The notes under the pieces were generated by a model. The model did no database searches. It was not told where the DNA came from and was given only the letters and a program-made list of their open reading frames with translations. Positions 44,954-57,530 of a stretch of 64,000 nt of DNA are shown here, one piece after another; position 1 is the first letter of the stretch; each line of letters opens with the position of its first letter. The translations under genes were made by a program, and so were the position numbers. Origin of the DNA: Zygaena filipendulae (taxonomy: Eukaryota > Arthropoda > Insecta > Lepidoptera > Zygaenidae); the NCBI GenBank assembly GCA_907165275.2, contig OU015673.1:1999001-2063000 (forward strand), given 5' to 3'.

Positions 44954-45473
44954 ATACACACCGGCAGAATTAGCGGAACATAAAAAGGCAGAGTATAGTT
45001 AGAAATAATTACGTATATATATTAAAACAAATTATTAATAGGCATGAAGTAATAAACTAATATATACATCTTTTAATATCGACTTTAAGAAGTTTTTAGT
45101 TAAATTTTATTAAACGTAATCAAAATTAAAAAAAAAAATCTCTAGTTTGTGAGAACACAGACAATGTTGCAAATAAAAGTTGAATTAGGAAGGGAAAACA
45201 CGCGTTATTAATCGTTCATTTATTTAGTGTTAAAATCACAGTAATCTGTAATTTGCAACATATCTGTGTGCCCACAAATTAGAGAAAAAGTGTTTTTTTT
45301 ATTATTATTTTAAATAAAATTTAATAATTTAATTACAAACTTTTAAAGTGTTAAAAGATGTATATTAATTTATTACTTCACGTCTAATTATTTATTATTT
45401 GTTTTAATATATATACGTAATTATTTCTATACTCTGCCTTTTTATGTTCCGCTAATTCTGCCGGTGTGTATAT
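44954..45473. mobile_element. Tc1/mariner-like non-autonomous element, long TIRs
   Basis: TATACACACCGGCAGAATTAG at the left mirrors TAATTCTGCCGGTGTGTATA at the right, with inverted pairing for well over 100 bp. No transposase frame. TA flanks suggest Tc1/mariner; the superfamily is inference. Confidence 0.75.
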
Positions 45474-45491
45474 AATTATACCTATCTATAA

Positions 45492-45892
45492 TATACAGGT
45501 GTCCCGTAAACCGGCTTCAAGCCAGAACCAGGTGATAACAGCTGTTAACAGAAAAATATAAAAATCTTTGCAATGCCTATTTAAAAAAAGAACAGTCTGA
45601 CGAAGTCTGATGAAAACTGACGAAAGCAATAATTTTGAAAACTTCATTGGCAAAAACTTAAATTATAAGCATTAGTTTTCAGAAACACTATTCAGGATTA
45701 CACAATAAGAAGAAAATTGAAAAAAAGTTAAGGTTTGTATCAACATGAATTAAAGAACTGACGCGTCGCAGAGTGTAAATTTTTATAATTTTTATAAATT
45801 TTATAGATTATTTTTTTACGTTTTTCTATTTATTTATGAATTAGCTTTCACTCGGTTCTGGCTTGACCTCAATTTACGGAACACCCTGTATA
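45492..45892. mobile_element. TIR element with ACAGG-GTCCCGTAAA ends
   Basis: TATACAGGTGTCCCGTAAAC and AAGCCAGAACC at the left mirror GGTTCTGGCTTGACC and TTTACGGAACACCCTGTATA at the right. About 400 bp, non-coding, flanked by TA. It sits about 20 bp from the previous element. Confidence 0.75.
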
Positions 45893-46786
45893 ATAATCTC
45901 GTATCATTTATTTATTTATTTATTTAATCGTTTGCCAACAGATTTACATTATAAAATATTATATATTCTATCATAGTGTTTGTTAGCGAACTCCTCCGAA
46001 ACGCCTTACCCTTATTTTTATGAAATTTTCTGTGTATATTTTACTTTGTAGTTCCTGCGGGAATCCCGAAACTCACGCGGGTAAAACCGCGGGCCACAGC
46101 TAGTATTATATACGTATATAGACTCGTAAGTCGTACCGCATTGAAGTGGCCTTGGTGTATTCGTACTCCGAAACTTGCATTTTCGCATACAACCCGTTTC
46201 TGCCGCATGTCGCTGTGTGGCGACGTGTACTTACGTGTGTTTTGTGTGTCTTTGTGTCTGTGTGTTTGTGTGTCGCGGCTCGAGTGCGTCGACATTAAAA
46301 TTTTTAACTGCGACTCGCGGCCTCCAGATGCAATTCTTAATTCGACGCGTAAGTAGTTATCTGATGGAATTTGCGACTTAATTTTATAGATGTAATAAAA
46401 AATAACCAGAAATACTGGGTGCTTTCCGTACCAACCAAATACCTACTTCTATAATATTAGAAACTAGCTGTTCTTTGTGGTTTCACCCGCGGTAACTTCA
46501 GAGTTCCCGTGGGAATCCTAGGGTAAGTTTTACGTACAAACCTTCCCCTTGAATCACTCTAGGTGTCTATTAGTGAAAATCACATGAAAATCCGTCCCGC
46601 ATTTTTTTAAAGTTATCGCTGACAGACAGACGCGGTGGCGGACTGTTTTATAAATATGCAAGGATTTAATAACTGCAACTGGACATGGATAAATAATCAA
46701 ATCCTATATTCAATTAACTATGACTGTATTGTAGAAATCTTTTTAGGTTATATACCTACCTACTTTTAAGACTAGATCTATACTTA
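45893..46786. other. Mixed repeats and a possible non-coding exon
   Basis: Helitron 3' part at 46040-46104 (GCGGGTAAAACCGCGGGCC, CAGCTAG). 46130-46350 is GC-richer and ends in GACGC|GTAAGT, a donor-like site, but no coding frame is convincing. Helitron-like copy at 46464-46660 (-). Confidence 0.35.
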
Positions 46787-47269
46787 TAATAAAACTGTAG
46801 AGAGGTCAATTCTGTACATCGAATATATATTCAAAATTAATATTGTAGGATGAATGGTGATCGATACTGATGCCAAAAATGCAATCAGTAATTTTTTTAT
46901 CTATCTGTCTGTCTGTCTGTCTGTGTGTATGTGCACGCATGGGTCAAAAACTACTGAAAGGATTTTAAACAAACTTGGTACGATTGTAGTCCATACTCCT
47001 GGGCTGGTTATAGGCTATATAACATAACGCTAAGACACATAGGAGCTGAGCAGTGACGATAAATTTGAAGCAAGTCGGATGAAAATGCGCTTTCGAGCTC
47101 TTATCCTCGCATACGTTTACTCAATCACGCAAAAACGGCTGAACGGATTTGGATGAAATTTGGCATACACGTTGTCAGGGGTACAGAGAAGAACATAGGG
47201 TACTTTTTATCCCGGAATTCCCGCGGGAATTCCGAAATTACCGCGGGTGAAACCGCGGGGCACAGCTAG
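46787..47269 (+). mobile_element. Long Helitron-like element, two-part structure
   Basis: Starts TCTATACTTATAATAAAAC and ends with the perfect hairpin CCGCGG-GTGAAA-CCGCGG and CACAGCTAG|T. The 5' part matches 19351-19659; the 3' part from about 47110 (CAATCACGCAAAAACGGCTG) matches 549-747. A second element follows at about 47325-47487. Confidence 0.7.
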
Positions 47270-47954
47270 TTTTAAAATAAAGGAACAACTTTTCTAACTA
47301 TTAGGAATTCGAGAATGGCGGTTATCTGTATTATAAATGCGAAAATGACTTTGTGTGTTTGTAACGATTTCACACCTCGACGGCTCAACCGATCATCATG
47401 AAATTTTGCATACACGCTGCCAGGGGTCCAGAGAACGACTTTTTGAACTCCAAAATTGTTGCGGATTAAACCGCGTGAAACAGCTAGTGGCAATATAATT
47501 GTAATCGATGGTCATAATGTTATTCCACCTGACTTTACCTTATGCAGGTGGGACAGATGTCTCGGCACCCTAACTGGTCCGAACCTTACAAGGATAACGT
47601 TAGGTTAACTGGTCGGTTGGTAATAGAATAAGTTAAAAGGTCAATTTTTTACTTGATTACGTAATGGTCGTACTGTTGAATAATTATTTTAATTTTAGTT
47701 TTTTTTTATATCTTTTTGCGGCTAGATAGTGGATTGAGTAAAATGTATGTAAGTAGGAACTAATTACTAAGGTGTCACGTAGCGCCACTGGATGAAAAAA
47801 ACATATAATCTACATTTACAATAATATTAGGTATTTATCTATCTATATTAATATTATAAAAAGGTAAAGTTTGTAAGTTTGTGAGTTTGTGGCGTTGTTG
47901 TCTGGATCTACTGAACCGATTTTGAAAATTATTTCACTTATAGGAAGGTACGGT

Positions 47955-48300
47955 AGTCAATACTCAATACTCAATACTCAAATCGTTTATTCAAATTAGG
48001 CCCATAATGTGGCTCTTTTTGACGTCAATAAAATTACAGTTTACAGTAGACAGCAGCCATAAAATATCCACCCTTCACAGCTTCCTAGTGCTATGGCTGA
48101 AGAGAAGAAGCTGCGCAACAAACTCTACAGCAGCACGCTGTCAATTTAAAATTATAATATATATTTTATAATATTAGTGGTAACCCAACTTTAACTATGT
48201 GAGAATAATGAGCCGTAACCAGCAATAAACTACATACGGCAGGTACAGCTAACTATAGAGACATTAGGATTAAGCATCTATACCTAATAGTAGACCAGAC
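47955..48300 (+). repeat. Retroelement-tail-like repeat
   Basis: (CAATACT)n followed by CAAATCGTTTATTCAAATTAGG, with GAAGAAGCTGCGCAACAAACT downstream. This arrangement is seen at 3' ends of lepidopteran non-LTR elements; identification is by general resemblance only. Confidence 0.4.
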
Positions 48301-48910
48301 ATGACCAGTACCAACTGACGGCACCCGTTCATGAGTATGACGTGCTCGTAAGCCCCGCCCCGCTCAACCATATTAGAGGGAACCGAGCGACCCGACTCAC
48401 ACGCCACCGCCAGCGGGACATTTGAGTGAGCATGACATAATCTAGCCACTATCGTGTCAATGAAATTAATTCTTAATTTAATCAATATGTAAGGCCGGTA
48501 ATGGCTACGTTGTTCGCACACATCACATCAAATAAAAATAAAAGATAAAAAATAGAAAAGAGCAATTCATCACCAAACGTTTGTATCATTCAAATAATCC
48601 TTTACGCTATAATAGGCTTTATCGCACAAAATGCGTCCTGAGTGACATAGGGTAGTTTTATCTCGAAATTTCGACAGCAACTCCGAAATTACCGCGGGTG
48701 AAACCACGGGGGACAGTTAGTTATATAATAAAAGAGGTAAAATTTTTATGTTTGTAAGTTTGGATGTTTTTGATTTCTGGAACAAGCAAACCGATACCAA
48801 AAAAATATTTCAGTATACGCTACAGTATGCGTGGGATACTTTTAGGAGTTGCTGAGGGAGTCCCGAAATCCACGCGACGCGTGTGATGCCGCGGGATACA
48901 ACTTGTATAT

Positions 48911-49150
48911 GGACATAGATAAGCAATAGTGTGTTAACCCACACTGGAAAAATTTTGAGTAAATCGTGTTTTAAAATTATAGCGTCATTTTCTGTCAACA
49001 TTTTTTATGCTCAATATTTAGTTACATACTTAAACAATGTAATAAGGTAAACACGTCATAATTAAAAAACGTTCCCTATAACACTCAATATATCGTTCTG
49101 AATAGGTAACTTAATTTTGTGGGTTAACATGTTATTGCTTATCTGCGTCC
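48911..49150 (+). mobile_element. MITE, GGAC-AGATAAGCAATA family
   Basis: Intact ends GGACATAGATAAGCAATAG and TATTGCTTATCTGCGTCC, flanked by ATAT on both sides (48907-48910, 49151-49154). Confidence 0.9.
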
Positions 49151-49159
49151 ATATTTTAA

Positions 49160-49225
49160 ATGAAATCGATAGAAAGGGATCGAACCCGTGACGCCTGGGG
49201 TGGCAGTCATAAGCGCTAACTAGGT
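49160..49225 (-). repeat. tRNA-like fragment
   Basis: On the minus strand, GTCACGGGTTCGATCCC contains a B-box-like GGTTCGATCC preceded by TTAGCGCTTATGACTGCC. It lacks a recognisable full cloverleaf and is probably a SINE head fragment. Confidence 0.3.
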
Positions 49226-49672
49226 ACGTATGCATTGCAATACCATTGGTGTTTTCGAGTATAAACGGAAAAAAAAACTAGGTAGGTACCTACCTAACCA
49301 GTGTTGTCGCAGAATGCTTGTAACTTTTAAACAGCGATTTCTTTCACTCAGGGACACTGTAGTTTTAGAAAAAAGAAACAATTTTAATCATACAAAAAAG
49401 CAATTATTTATAAGTATTTGTTTTTTTTTTATTTTAAATTATTATTTCACTTTTCAGCGTTTTATTTTATTCTTCGATATAGTTTCTTAACACTACGCGA
49501 GCGAAACCGCGGGTAACAGCTAGTGTCATAATAAGTTTTATAAGTAATCCCGCTCGAACACATGCCGTTACATCACGGGGCACGTGCAAACTTCACGCTT
49601 ATATGCGTTCGGGGTATCCGGCAGGTACCGGTGGCAAAACAACCGCCAAATACTAAATACTAATCACTCACT

Positions 49673-49914
49673 AACCGCCGCACTCAGAGTCGACTTTAAT
49701 GATTACTTAGTTAAGTATAGATTTTCAAAACAAAACTGCTGCAATCAGACAAGTTTAATAAATTAATGTTAATTGCCATTTAACTAATTAAGTTACATCT
49801 CATTAAATGCCAATTAACATTAATTTACTGAACGTCTCTAATTTCGGCAGTTTTGTTTTAAAAATCTATACTTAACTAAGTAATCATTAAAGTTGACTCT
49901 GAGTGCGGCCGTTA
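49673..49914. mobile_element. TIR element, CGGCCGCACTCAGAGT family
   Basis: AACCGCCGCACTCAGAGTCG at the left mirrors ACTCTGAGTGCGGCCGTT at the right. The pairing runs about 80 bp (ATGATTACTTAGTTAAGTAT, AAAACAAAACTGC). The centre has a second inverted pair with TTAATGTTAATTG. Confidence 0.85.
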
Positions 49915-49917
49915 AAC

Positions 49918-50000
49918 CTCTAATAATAATAATCTACTTCACAACACACAGATCTACTTGATCACACACTAAGCTATAAGCTTGTGTCTTATGCAATCAT
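49918..50000 (-). mobile_element. 3' end of the tRNA-derived SINE, minus orientation
   Basis: (AAT)n then CTACTTCACAACACACAGATC and AGCTATAAGCTTGTGTC, the reverse complement of the tail of 15831-16270. It is truncated and directly abuts the TIR element. Confidence 0.7.
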
Positions 50001-50249
50001 AATTTCAATTTCAAATATACTTTATAGCCCCAAAAGAGATAGTAAAAATTAGACACATAAAAAGAAAGGACAGAGTAAATTCCACATTTTTTTTGGGCAA
50101 TCTTTTTAAATATGAGTGTAACAGATTTGGTATAGGTATATATCGGTGATAAAAAACCGATCGTTATTGTATTTGTATGGATAAACCTTAAAGGTGTAGG
50201 TACCCTTTTGATTTTTCAAGATATCACGCAGGAACTCTCATAAAATTAT

Positions 50250-51780
50250 TTTTCATTACTCATGCTCGGAAAGTAGGTCTGAAGTTGCCTGAGAAGCGGG
50301 TTGAAAGTAGCCCTTTTCAGCCCTAGGGAGAATCGCTTTCAACTGACAACTGTCAAATTATTAAAAAAAAACTAGGTCTATTTTCACATTTCTATTGAAC
50401 CATGTTTCAACTTTCTATACAGCCAGCGCGATGTAAAATTGAAATAACGTAAAGTTTAAGTAGGTATTAATTAAAATAAAATTCACTCACTTTTTCTTAA
50501 GCTAATTCCTATTTATATTTTTTATTTTCTTTAATTAATACTTAATAATTAAAGAATAGTACATTGTTATCCTAGGGGTGAAAGTAACTTATTTAGTCCC
50601 GAGACGGGGTTTGGCGCCCGAGCGTAGCGAGGGCACCAATAGATCGAGGGACTAAATAAGTCTTTCTCCCGAGGGTAACACTGTGCTTTTCATTACGAAT
50701 GCAAGGAAAGTCAAAATAAAAATAGGAATTAGCTAAAGAAAAAATGAGTGAAGATCGGATAGTCGCTTGACACTTTCCCACCTATTTCTTTTTCTTTGGC
50801 CGGCTAGCTATTCAGCCAGTATTTTTTATTTACATTGTGGCGACCTAAAAAAAATATTTTCTTTAATTATTAAGTATTAATTAAAGAAAATAAAAAAATA
50901 TAAATAGGAATTAGCTTAAGAAAAAGTGAGTGAATTTTATTTTAATTAATACCTACTTAAACTTTACGTTATTTCAATTTTACATCGCGCTGGCTGTATA
51001 GAAAGTTGAAACATGGTTCAATAGAAATGTGAAAATAGACCTAGTTTTTTTTTAATAATTTGACAGTTGTCAGTTGAAAGCGATTCTCCCTAGGGCTGAA
51101 AAGGGTTACTTTCAACCCGCTTCTCAGGCAACTTCAGACCTACTTTCCGAGTATGAGTAATGAAAAATATTTTTTTTAGGTCGCCACAATGTAAATAAAA
51201 AATACTGGCTGAATAGCTAGCCGGCCAAAGAAAAAGAAATAGGTGGGAAAGTGTCAAGCGACTATCCGATCTTCACTCATTTTTTCTTTAGCTAATTCCT
51301 ATTTTTATTTTGACTTTCCTTGCATTCGTAATGAAAAGCACAGTGTTACCTTCGGGAGAAAGTAACTTATTTAGTGCCTCGAACTATTGGCGCCCTCGCT
51401 ACGCTCGGGCGCCAAACCCCGTCTCGGCACTAAATGAGTTACTTTCACCCCTTGGATAACAATGTACTATTTCATTACTCATACTCGGAAAGTAGGTCTG
51501 AAGTTGCCTGAGAAGCGGGTTGAAAGTAACACTTTTCAGCCCTAGGGAGAATCGCTTTCAACTGACAGCTGGATACTGCAGAAACTCAAGTTTTTTTTTA
51601 TGTCATAGGGAGCATACTTACTGGCCAGTAGCACACCTAATGGTTGATTTATGTAAAATAAAATTCACTCATTTTTTTCTTTAGCTAATTCCTATTTTTA
51701 TTTTGACTTTCCTTGCATTCGTAATGAAAAGCACAGTGTTATCCTCGGGAGAAACAACCTAGGATACCAATGTACTATTG
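50250..51780. mobile_element. Compound fold-back region with long inverted repeat
   Basis: Arm 1 (about 50250-50545, CATGCTCGGAAAGTAGGTCTG...) is inverted as arm 2 (about 50868-51172, ...CCGAGTATGAGTAATGAAAA). Between them lies a block with TTAGTCCC...GGGACTAAAT and GGCGCCCGAGCGTAGCGAGGGC. A similar block in inverted order follows at 51300-51480, and another partial copy at 51475-51775. No coding capacity. Confidence 0.75.
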
Positions 51781-52243
51781 CATACACGTAAGGAAAAGGG
51801 CCCAAAAACTTCCAATTAAAAACTTTAATTGGAAAAATAATCATTACTTCTCGTAGGAATATGATTTCAAAAACTTTATTATTTAGATTTTTTGAGGCTT
51901 ACAGTAAATACGTTTTTCTACTCCTACGTCGATATGTAGCTTAGGTACTACGTTGTCACATCGCGAATTGGTTAAAGATTTTATTTTCAAGAGGTTGTGA
52001 CACCATTATGTAATGTGAAAGAACCAATATTCCCATACTCATCTTAGTGATGACACATAGCCGAGAATCTACATGAGTACATAGAAGAATGAAAGAGAAA
52101 AAAAATTATTCGCCAACGCAAACAAATACTTAATTGAAAGACAATAATATTGTTGATATAATGGTCCCAACTTAGGGTAATGGTATCTCACACATTTTAT
52201 TAAGTGAGTCAGCGCAGCCTTGATTGAAGGTCGAAGGTACATA

Positions 52244-52700
52244 TATACGACGTGTTAATGAATTAAACCAAAGCCTGATACATCCCATTTAAAAAAATAA
52301 ACAATAATATGATTAAAATATAAATTACGTCGCAAAAATAATAGTTAAAAAGTTATTCAACATTAGTTTTGAGGTGACCTATCACCTATCTACGAAATTT
52401 TAAGCGCTACGCCCGCGCCTACGTGTTAACGATCGAATCAATTATTTTGCTACGAGCGGCGTACGCGCCAAATTCTGTAATAATTGATGATCAAACGAAC
52501 TTACCTGAAGTGAAGTTCGATCAAGATTATATTCATCGCTTCATTCGAAGATATAAATTTAACATTTAATTTAGACAGCCAAATGGGCTGATGAAAATGA
52601 AAAAATATAACCTATATTAAAACATAGTGCGATCGATTCGGAAGTCGATTCTGAGCAAACTATTTTCTAGTTTTCAGTCAATTCATTAACATGTTGTACA
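52244..52700 (+). mobile_element. MITE, ACAACGTGTTAAT family, largest copy
   Basis: TATACGACGTGTTAATGAAT at the left and TCATTAACATGTTGTACA at the right. The interior carries the CG-rich block (GAGCGGCGTACGCGCC) followed by about 100 bp not seen in the other copies (TAATTGATGATCAAACGAAC onwards). Confidence 0.75.
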
Positions 52701-54439
52701 GTATAGGTTACTTATAAGTAACTTATTTTGTACTGAAATACCGTTAGAATTAACAGAATGGAATAACTACTTGATATTTTATGTCTTCTTTGCTTAAGTG
52801 TTAAATAAACAATTTCCTTTTGACAACATGTGAGATTACGTTCTATTTTGGACCGCAAGAAGGTCAAGGGTTAAATTCATACCAACCACATGTTTCCAAT
52901 GAAGAGAAAATTTATTTAACCTGTGGACCTTAACATAATAGAAAGTCTCTTGGATTTATCATTGAAAGCAATATTGAAAGTGGAAGTAATAGGTTGAAAA
53001 ATGACAAAATATGTAAAAAATATCTGTATTTTCATTGGTTCATATTCTATGTATTTATTTAAATTTCTTATTTGTTTTAAAATCTTCTAATTGAGTTGCT
53101 ATTAATACTGACAAATAAAACGGACGAAACTTTATGTGTGAAATAAATGCCTACTTTTAAACTAAGCTGTCCCCCGCGGTTTCACCCGCGGTAATTTCGG
53201 AGTTCCTGTCAGGATTTCGGGATAAAAAGTACCCTATGTCACTCAGGACTACGTAGCTTCCTATAGAATATAGATAAGTGAAAGAATTTTCAAAATCGGC
53301 TCAGTGGATCCAGAGATTACAACGGCACAAACTCATAATTCACACCTCACAAACTTTAGCTTTTTATAATATTGTAAGTACTAGGTCTTCCCTGCGGATT
53401 CACCCGCGCTAATTTCGGAGGTGTGTGTGCTTCCCTGTATCCCTGACAATGTGTATGCAAAAATTCATGATGATCGGTTAAGCCGTTAAGTCGTGAAAAC
53501 GTTACAGACAGACAGAGTTACTTTCACATTTATAATATTAGTAGGGATAGATTATGGTAACAAACCTGTTAACAGTCCACCGTACGAAATCTATTAATCT
53601 ATACTAAAAATGCTTTGTCCTGAATGACTAATGGATCAATGCACCGCAAACCGCTGAAACTTGGAGGGTGTGACGTAGGCATCCGATAAGAAAGAATTTT
53701 TGAAAATTCAACTCCTAAGGGGATGAAAAGGGGTTGCAAAGTTTGTATGGAACAATTCCGTGGGAACTTCAAAATTATCGCGGGTATATATAATATAACT
53801 TTTTTCCAACCGTGCCTAAAGAAGTTTTACCTACCTACTACTAAATATAAGTCTGAAATAAAAACGAAAGCCTCACAAAGTGCATTATTAAGAAAAACCT
53901 TGCCTAAGCTACGCATTTAACATGTCAACCCTCCGCCGCTGATGGCCAACGAAATGGAAATTTCGATTGGGCAATTACGTGCAACAGCCTGATCATAGTG
54001 CTCGGGCACACGGCCACGGTTCACGCTTGTCGGTTTGAGCTCATAACAAGCCTACTGACCAAATTGAGCGTGCCCCCGCTCGGTTCGTCTCGTTAAACCA
54101 TCCGTTCTGTGTTTCCAGACGTGTTGGTTGCGAGAGAAAAAAATCGGATGCAATACGTGTTATGATTTGTATCTTTGAGAGTTGATAATATTAGGACTAT
54201 GCATCGTTTTGGACCCAGTTTTACTGAAATTCTTACTGATGTCTTGGAAAAGCTCTTGAGGTGTGCTTAATTTCGTTATATTATAAGAAAGAAAAAAGAA
54301 AAGGAGTTTATTGGTTCGAAACAAGTTCTAAACTTGTATTCTTGCTGACTATTACGTTAGCTATATTAACGATCGATCAAAAGATTTGGAAAATGTATCA
54401 AAAGAAAAGTGCAGGGCTCAGGATTTAAACAAAAATCAT
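52701..54439. other. Gene-free stretch with Helitron copies
   Basis: Helitron-like copies at 53162-53370 (-), 53380-53547 (-) and 53590-53790 (+). 53930-54140 is GC-richer, unique in the window, and includes a 16-codon ATG frame (MANEMEISIG...) too short to support as a gene. Confidence 0.45.
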
Positions 54440-54768
54440 AGGCTAGTTTCCTAAATTTTTCTTTTTAGTCCGTTTTGTAGATTATAAAAAAATATTGGAC
54501 ACGTATTTTTTTTTTTTTTATGTAACCAAAAAATAACGGAGATATATCAAGTCGAAATTTCACATGACGTCACGCCTCGCTACAGTTTGTTCGCATGTTA
54601 TAGCGAGCTGTGACATCACGAGTCCCCCACCCTAAACTTTAATGCGCTTTATCTATGCATATTTCCATTATTTTAAAAAACCAAAAAATACGTGTCTTTT
54701 ATTTTTTTATTATCTAACTGACGGACTAAATAGAATTTTGATTTTTTTACCCAGGAAACTAGCCTTTT
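54440..54768 (+). mobile_element. MITE, TTTAGTCCGTC family, most complete copy
   Basis: The outermost inverted ends AGGCTAGTTTCCT and AGGAAACTAGCCT enclose TTTTTAGTCCGTTTTGTAG and TCTAACTGACGGACTAAAT. Internal CATGACGTCACGCC and GTGACATCACGAG are also mirrored. Confidence 0.75.
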
Positions 54769-55362
54769 AGGTTGTCTTGAAATCCCAAAAGTGTTGCTAT
54801 TTCATGTTTTGAAAACATAGGTATGTTATGTTCGCGCTATACGCTGATAGTATCCTTGAATCACTCGTTAGGGTCGTAATAGAGAATTTTTCCCTTCGCT
54901 CGATATTCAGATTCAGCACTCGCAACAAAAACTAATTTTCCCAAAATCAGGCGCATAGTAAAATAACTAGGTTTACTAGGTAGGATGCTCTATCTAATAT
55001 TTTCATCTTCACCTGATGATACCATGTTTTACCAGTTTTCCTTTCTCTCGGATGTCTTTATAAAAAAGAAATAAAACTCCCGTCAAAAACTTCCAGCGTT
55101 AAAACTGTATGAAATAATCACTAAAATTTTGAAATGCTGAAATTTTTCTTGTCTGAATGAATGTTCTAGTCATCTAGTCGGAGCCCTAAATACCTGAACC
55201 TAGACTGTCGCTATCCAATTAATTAACTTCAGATCCGATTTAAAGATTAAGGATGCACTCAGTTGATGAAGACAATCAACTTTAGATACTTATGTTTAGT
55301 ACTTACTTAATTCAGATGAGACTGACTGATTAAAGCTAGATTAGGTTTTATCATATTAAGTA

Positions 55363-55561
55363 CTAGCCGTGCCCCTCGGTTTCACCCGTGGTAATTTCGG
55401 AGTTCCCGCGGAAATTCCGGGATAAAAAGTACCCTATGTCCTTCTCTGTACCCCTGACAACGTGCATGCCAAATTCCATCCAAATCCATTCAGCCGTTTT
55501 TGCGTGATTGAGTAACAAACATCCAAACATCCACACTTTCACATTTACAATATTGGTAGGA
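55363..55561 (-). mobile_element. Helitron-like element, complete
   Basis: CTAGCCGTGCCCCTCGGTTTC to TACAATATTGGTAGGA. It closely mirrors 549-747 in reverse (CATTCAGCCGTTTTTGCGTG). Confidence 0.8.
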
Positions 55562-55964
55562 TTTTTATTTCTTCGTTTTATACTTACTTACCTGTTTTAA
55601 ATACAGTGGAAATGCAGTTTGGCCATTTTAAGGAGTAACTCTACCGATCACTTCGTTTTACTCTGTACTGTCGGGAACAACACATTACTGCCTTATCTGG
55701 AGTCATCATCACCGTGGAGTCTCTCTAAAGATCTCTTTTCCATAAATTCATAAGTATAAAAAATAGTTGATAAAAAATTGTTAAAAGGAATTTGGTTATG
55801 ATTATAGATCAATCAATCAAGTCGGTTAAGCTTGGTGCTTGGGTTTAAACTTGTCAAGACACGCCCAGGCTTTTGTCGAATTTAAACTTGGTGCTTGAGT
55901 TGATGGTCCATCTATAGTTGTGATAAAAAGTTTCACTGTGGCGGTATTTTAGGTACACGTGGGC

Positions 55965-56101
55965 ATAAAAATCTTTTGTTAAGAAAGAATTTTTGAAAAT
56001 TCAACCCCTAAGGGGATGAAAAGGGGTTGCAAAGTTTGTATCGAACAATTCCACGGGAACTTCGAAATTATCGGCGGGTGAAACCGCGCGGGACAGCTAG
56101 T
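55965..56101 (+). mobile_element. Helitron-like 3' half, GCCTACGTCATACAAAG subfamily
   Basis: AGAATTTTTGAAAATTCAACC, AAGGGGATGAAAAGGGG and the end AAACCGCGCGGGACAGCTAG|T. The 5' half is missing. Confidence 0.7.
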
Positions 56102-57314
56102 TGGTTAGTAAATTTTTTTTTTTATGGCTTGCCGAAATGCATAGCGAATGGAAGCGCTAATGTATAAGTTTGTTTGTTTGTTACAATTGCAAGCCTTAAC
56201 TTACTTAACTATTCAACCTAACATAATGAAATTTTGCTCTTTCGTTTTCAGGGGTACAAAAAATGACATAGCTGTGAACTTTTCACCCTGAAAAAAGTAC
56301 TGTTGCCGGAGGGATACAAAATTGATTGACTAAATCTATACTTTAAAGCAAGCGAAGCCGTTGGCAAAAACCATATTGTACCAACCACCACCATATTAAA
56401 CCATTATAATATCTAATAATTATAGTAAAGAGATACAGAAAATATTGATGATAAATAAGTTAATAACCTATCACCGAAGATGAGTGTCTCGAGACATATG
56501 GGGGCTTGGGTCTGCCCACCTGGGGGTGGCGGGTTCGATTCGGCGGGTGCATCACCTGGGGTGCGGGGGGCTGCTGAGCTCTGCCAGTTTATGTCCGCCA
56601 TAAATACGGAGTGCTCGTAACAGCCTCTCGCATTAGCTGCTTAGAGAGCCCCACTACTGCAACTCGATTCGAAATCGAATCAAAATTTAAGAGGCAAAAG
56701 GCGAAAAGTGAACGAGTTCCAAACCGCAGATCGGGTAGAAGGGATAACTAAGTAACTACGTTAAGTATCTATGAAAACAAATGAAAACCGGTGTCGCCGT
56801 TTTAACGTAACGAAATGTGTTAAAACGCAATATGGTTATGTTTTTAACTAGCTACGGTTTTCTAAATTCACAGTTTTGAGAATACTATGCAAATGTATGT
56901 ATACACTTAGGATACTAGCAAAAGAAGTTTTCGGAAAGTGTTAGCTCTACCTTGCTTTGCTAGCGTGGCGCGTCTGCTTCGTCACATATTATTATAGCCA
57001 CCTCTCTAGTTAATATATTATTTTCTATAATATGTTCTAAACCGTTGTGATTAAAAAGACTCCATACAAAATATAATTTTAGAATAATTCGTAATTTAAA
57101 CATGTACGTAGATATAGCATACCGATTATGAATTATTGCATAATTAGGTACTTATTGCATAACTTATCATATTTTTACTCGCATAGCATTACCGCACTTT
57201 CGCCAGAAGACTGGATGTGGTGTAGATGGGAGAAAAAAAATTTCAATTTTTTCGTTATTTCTATACAAAATTTATTCAGTTGTACCCTTTAGACTTTAAT
57301 ATGATTATAATAGT
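56102..57314. other. Stretch without a recognised gene
   Basis: 56470-56640 is GC-richer and holds GGCGGGTTCGATTCGGCGGG, similar to a B box, likely from an old SINE. The remainder is AT-rich with no signal I can name. Confidence 0.4.
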
Positions 57315-57530
57315 TTATCCCTACTAATATAAATAATGCGAAAGTAACTCTTTCTGTCTGTCTATCTGTCTATTACGCTTTCACTCCTTGACGGCTCAAC
57401 CGATCATCATGAAATTTTGCATCCACCTTTACAAGGATTGGTACAGAGAAAGACATAGGGTACTTTTTGTCTCGGAATTCCCGCGGGAAATCTGAAGTTG
57501 ACGCGGGTGAAACCGCGAGAACAGGTAGTT
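57315..57530 (+). mobile_element. Helitron-like element, + orientation
   Basis: TCCCTACTAATATAAATAAT at the left, hairpin CGCGGGTGAAACCGCG and AACAGGTAG at the right. Confidence 0.7.
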
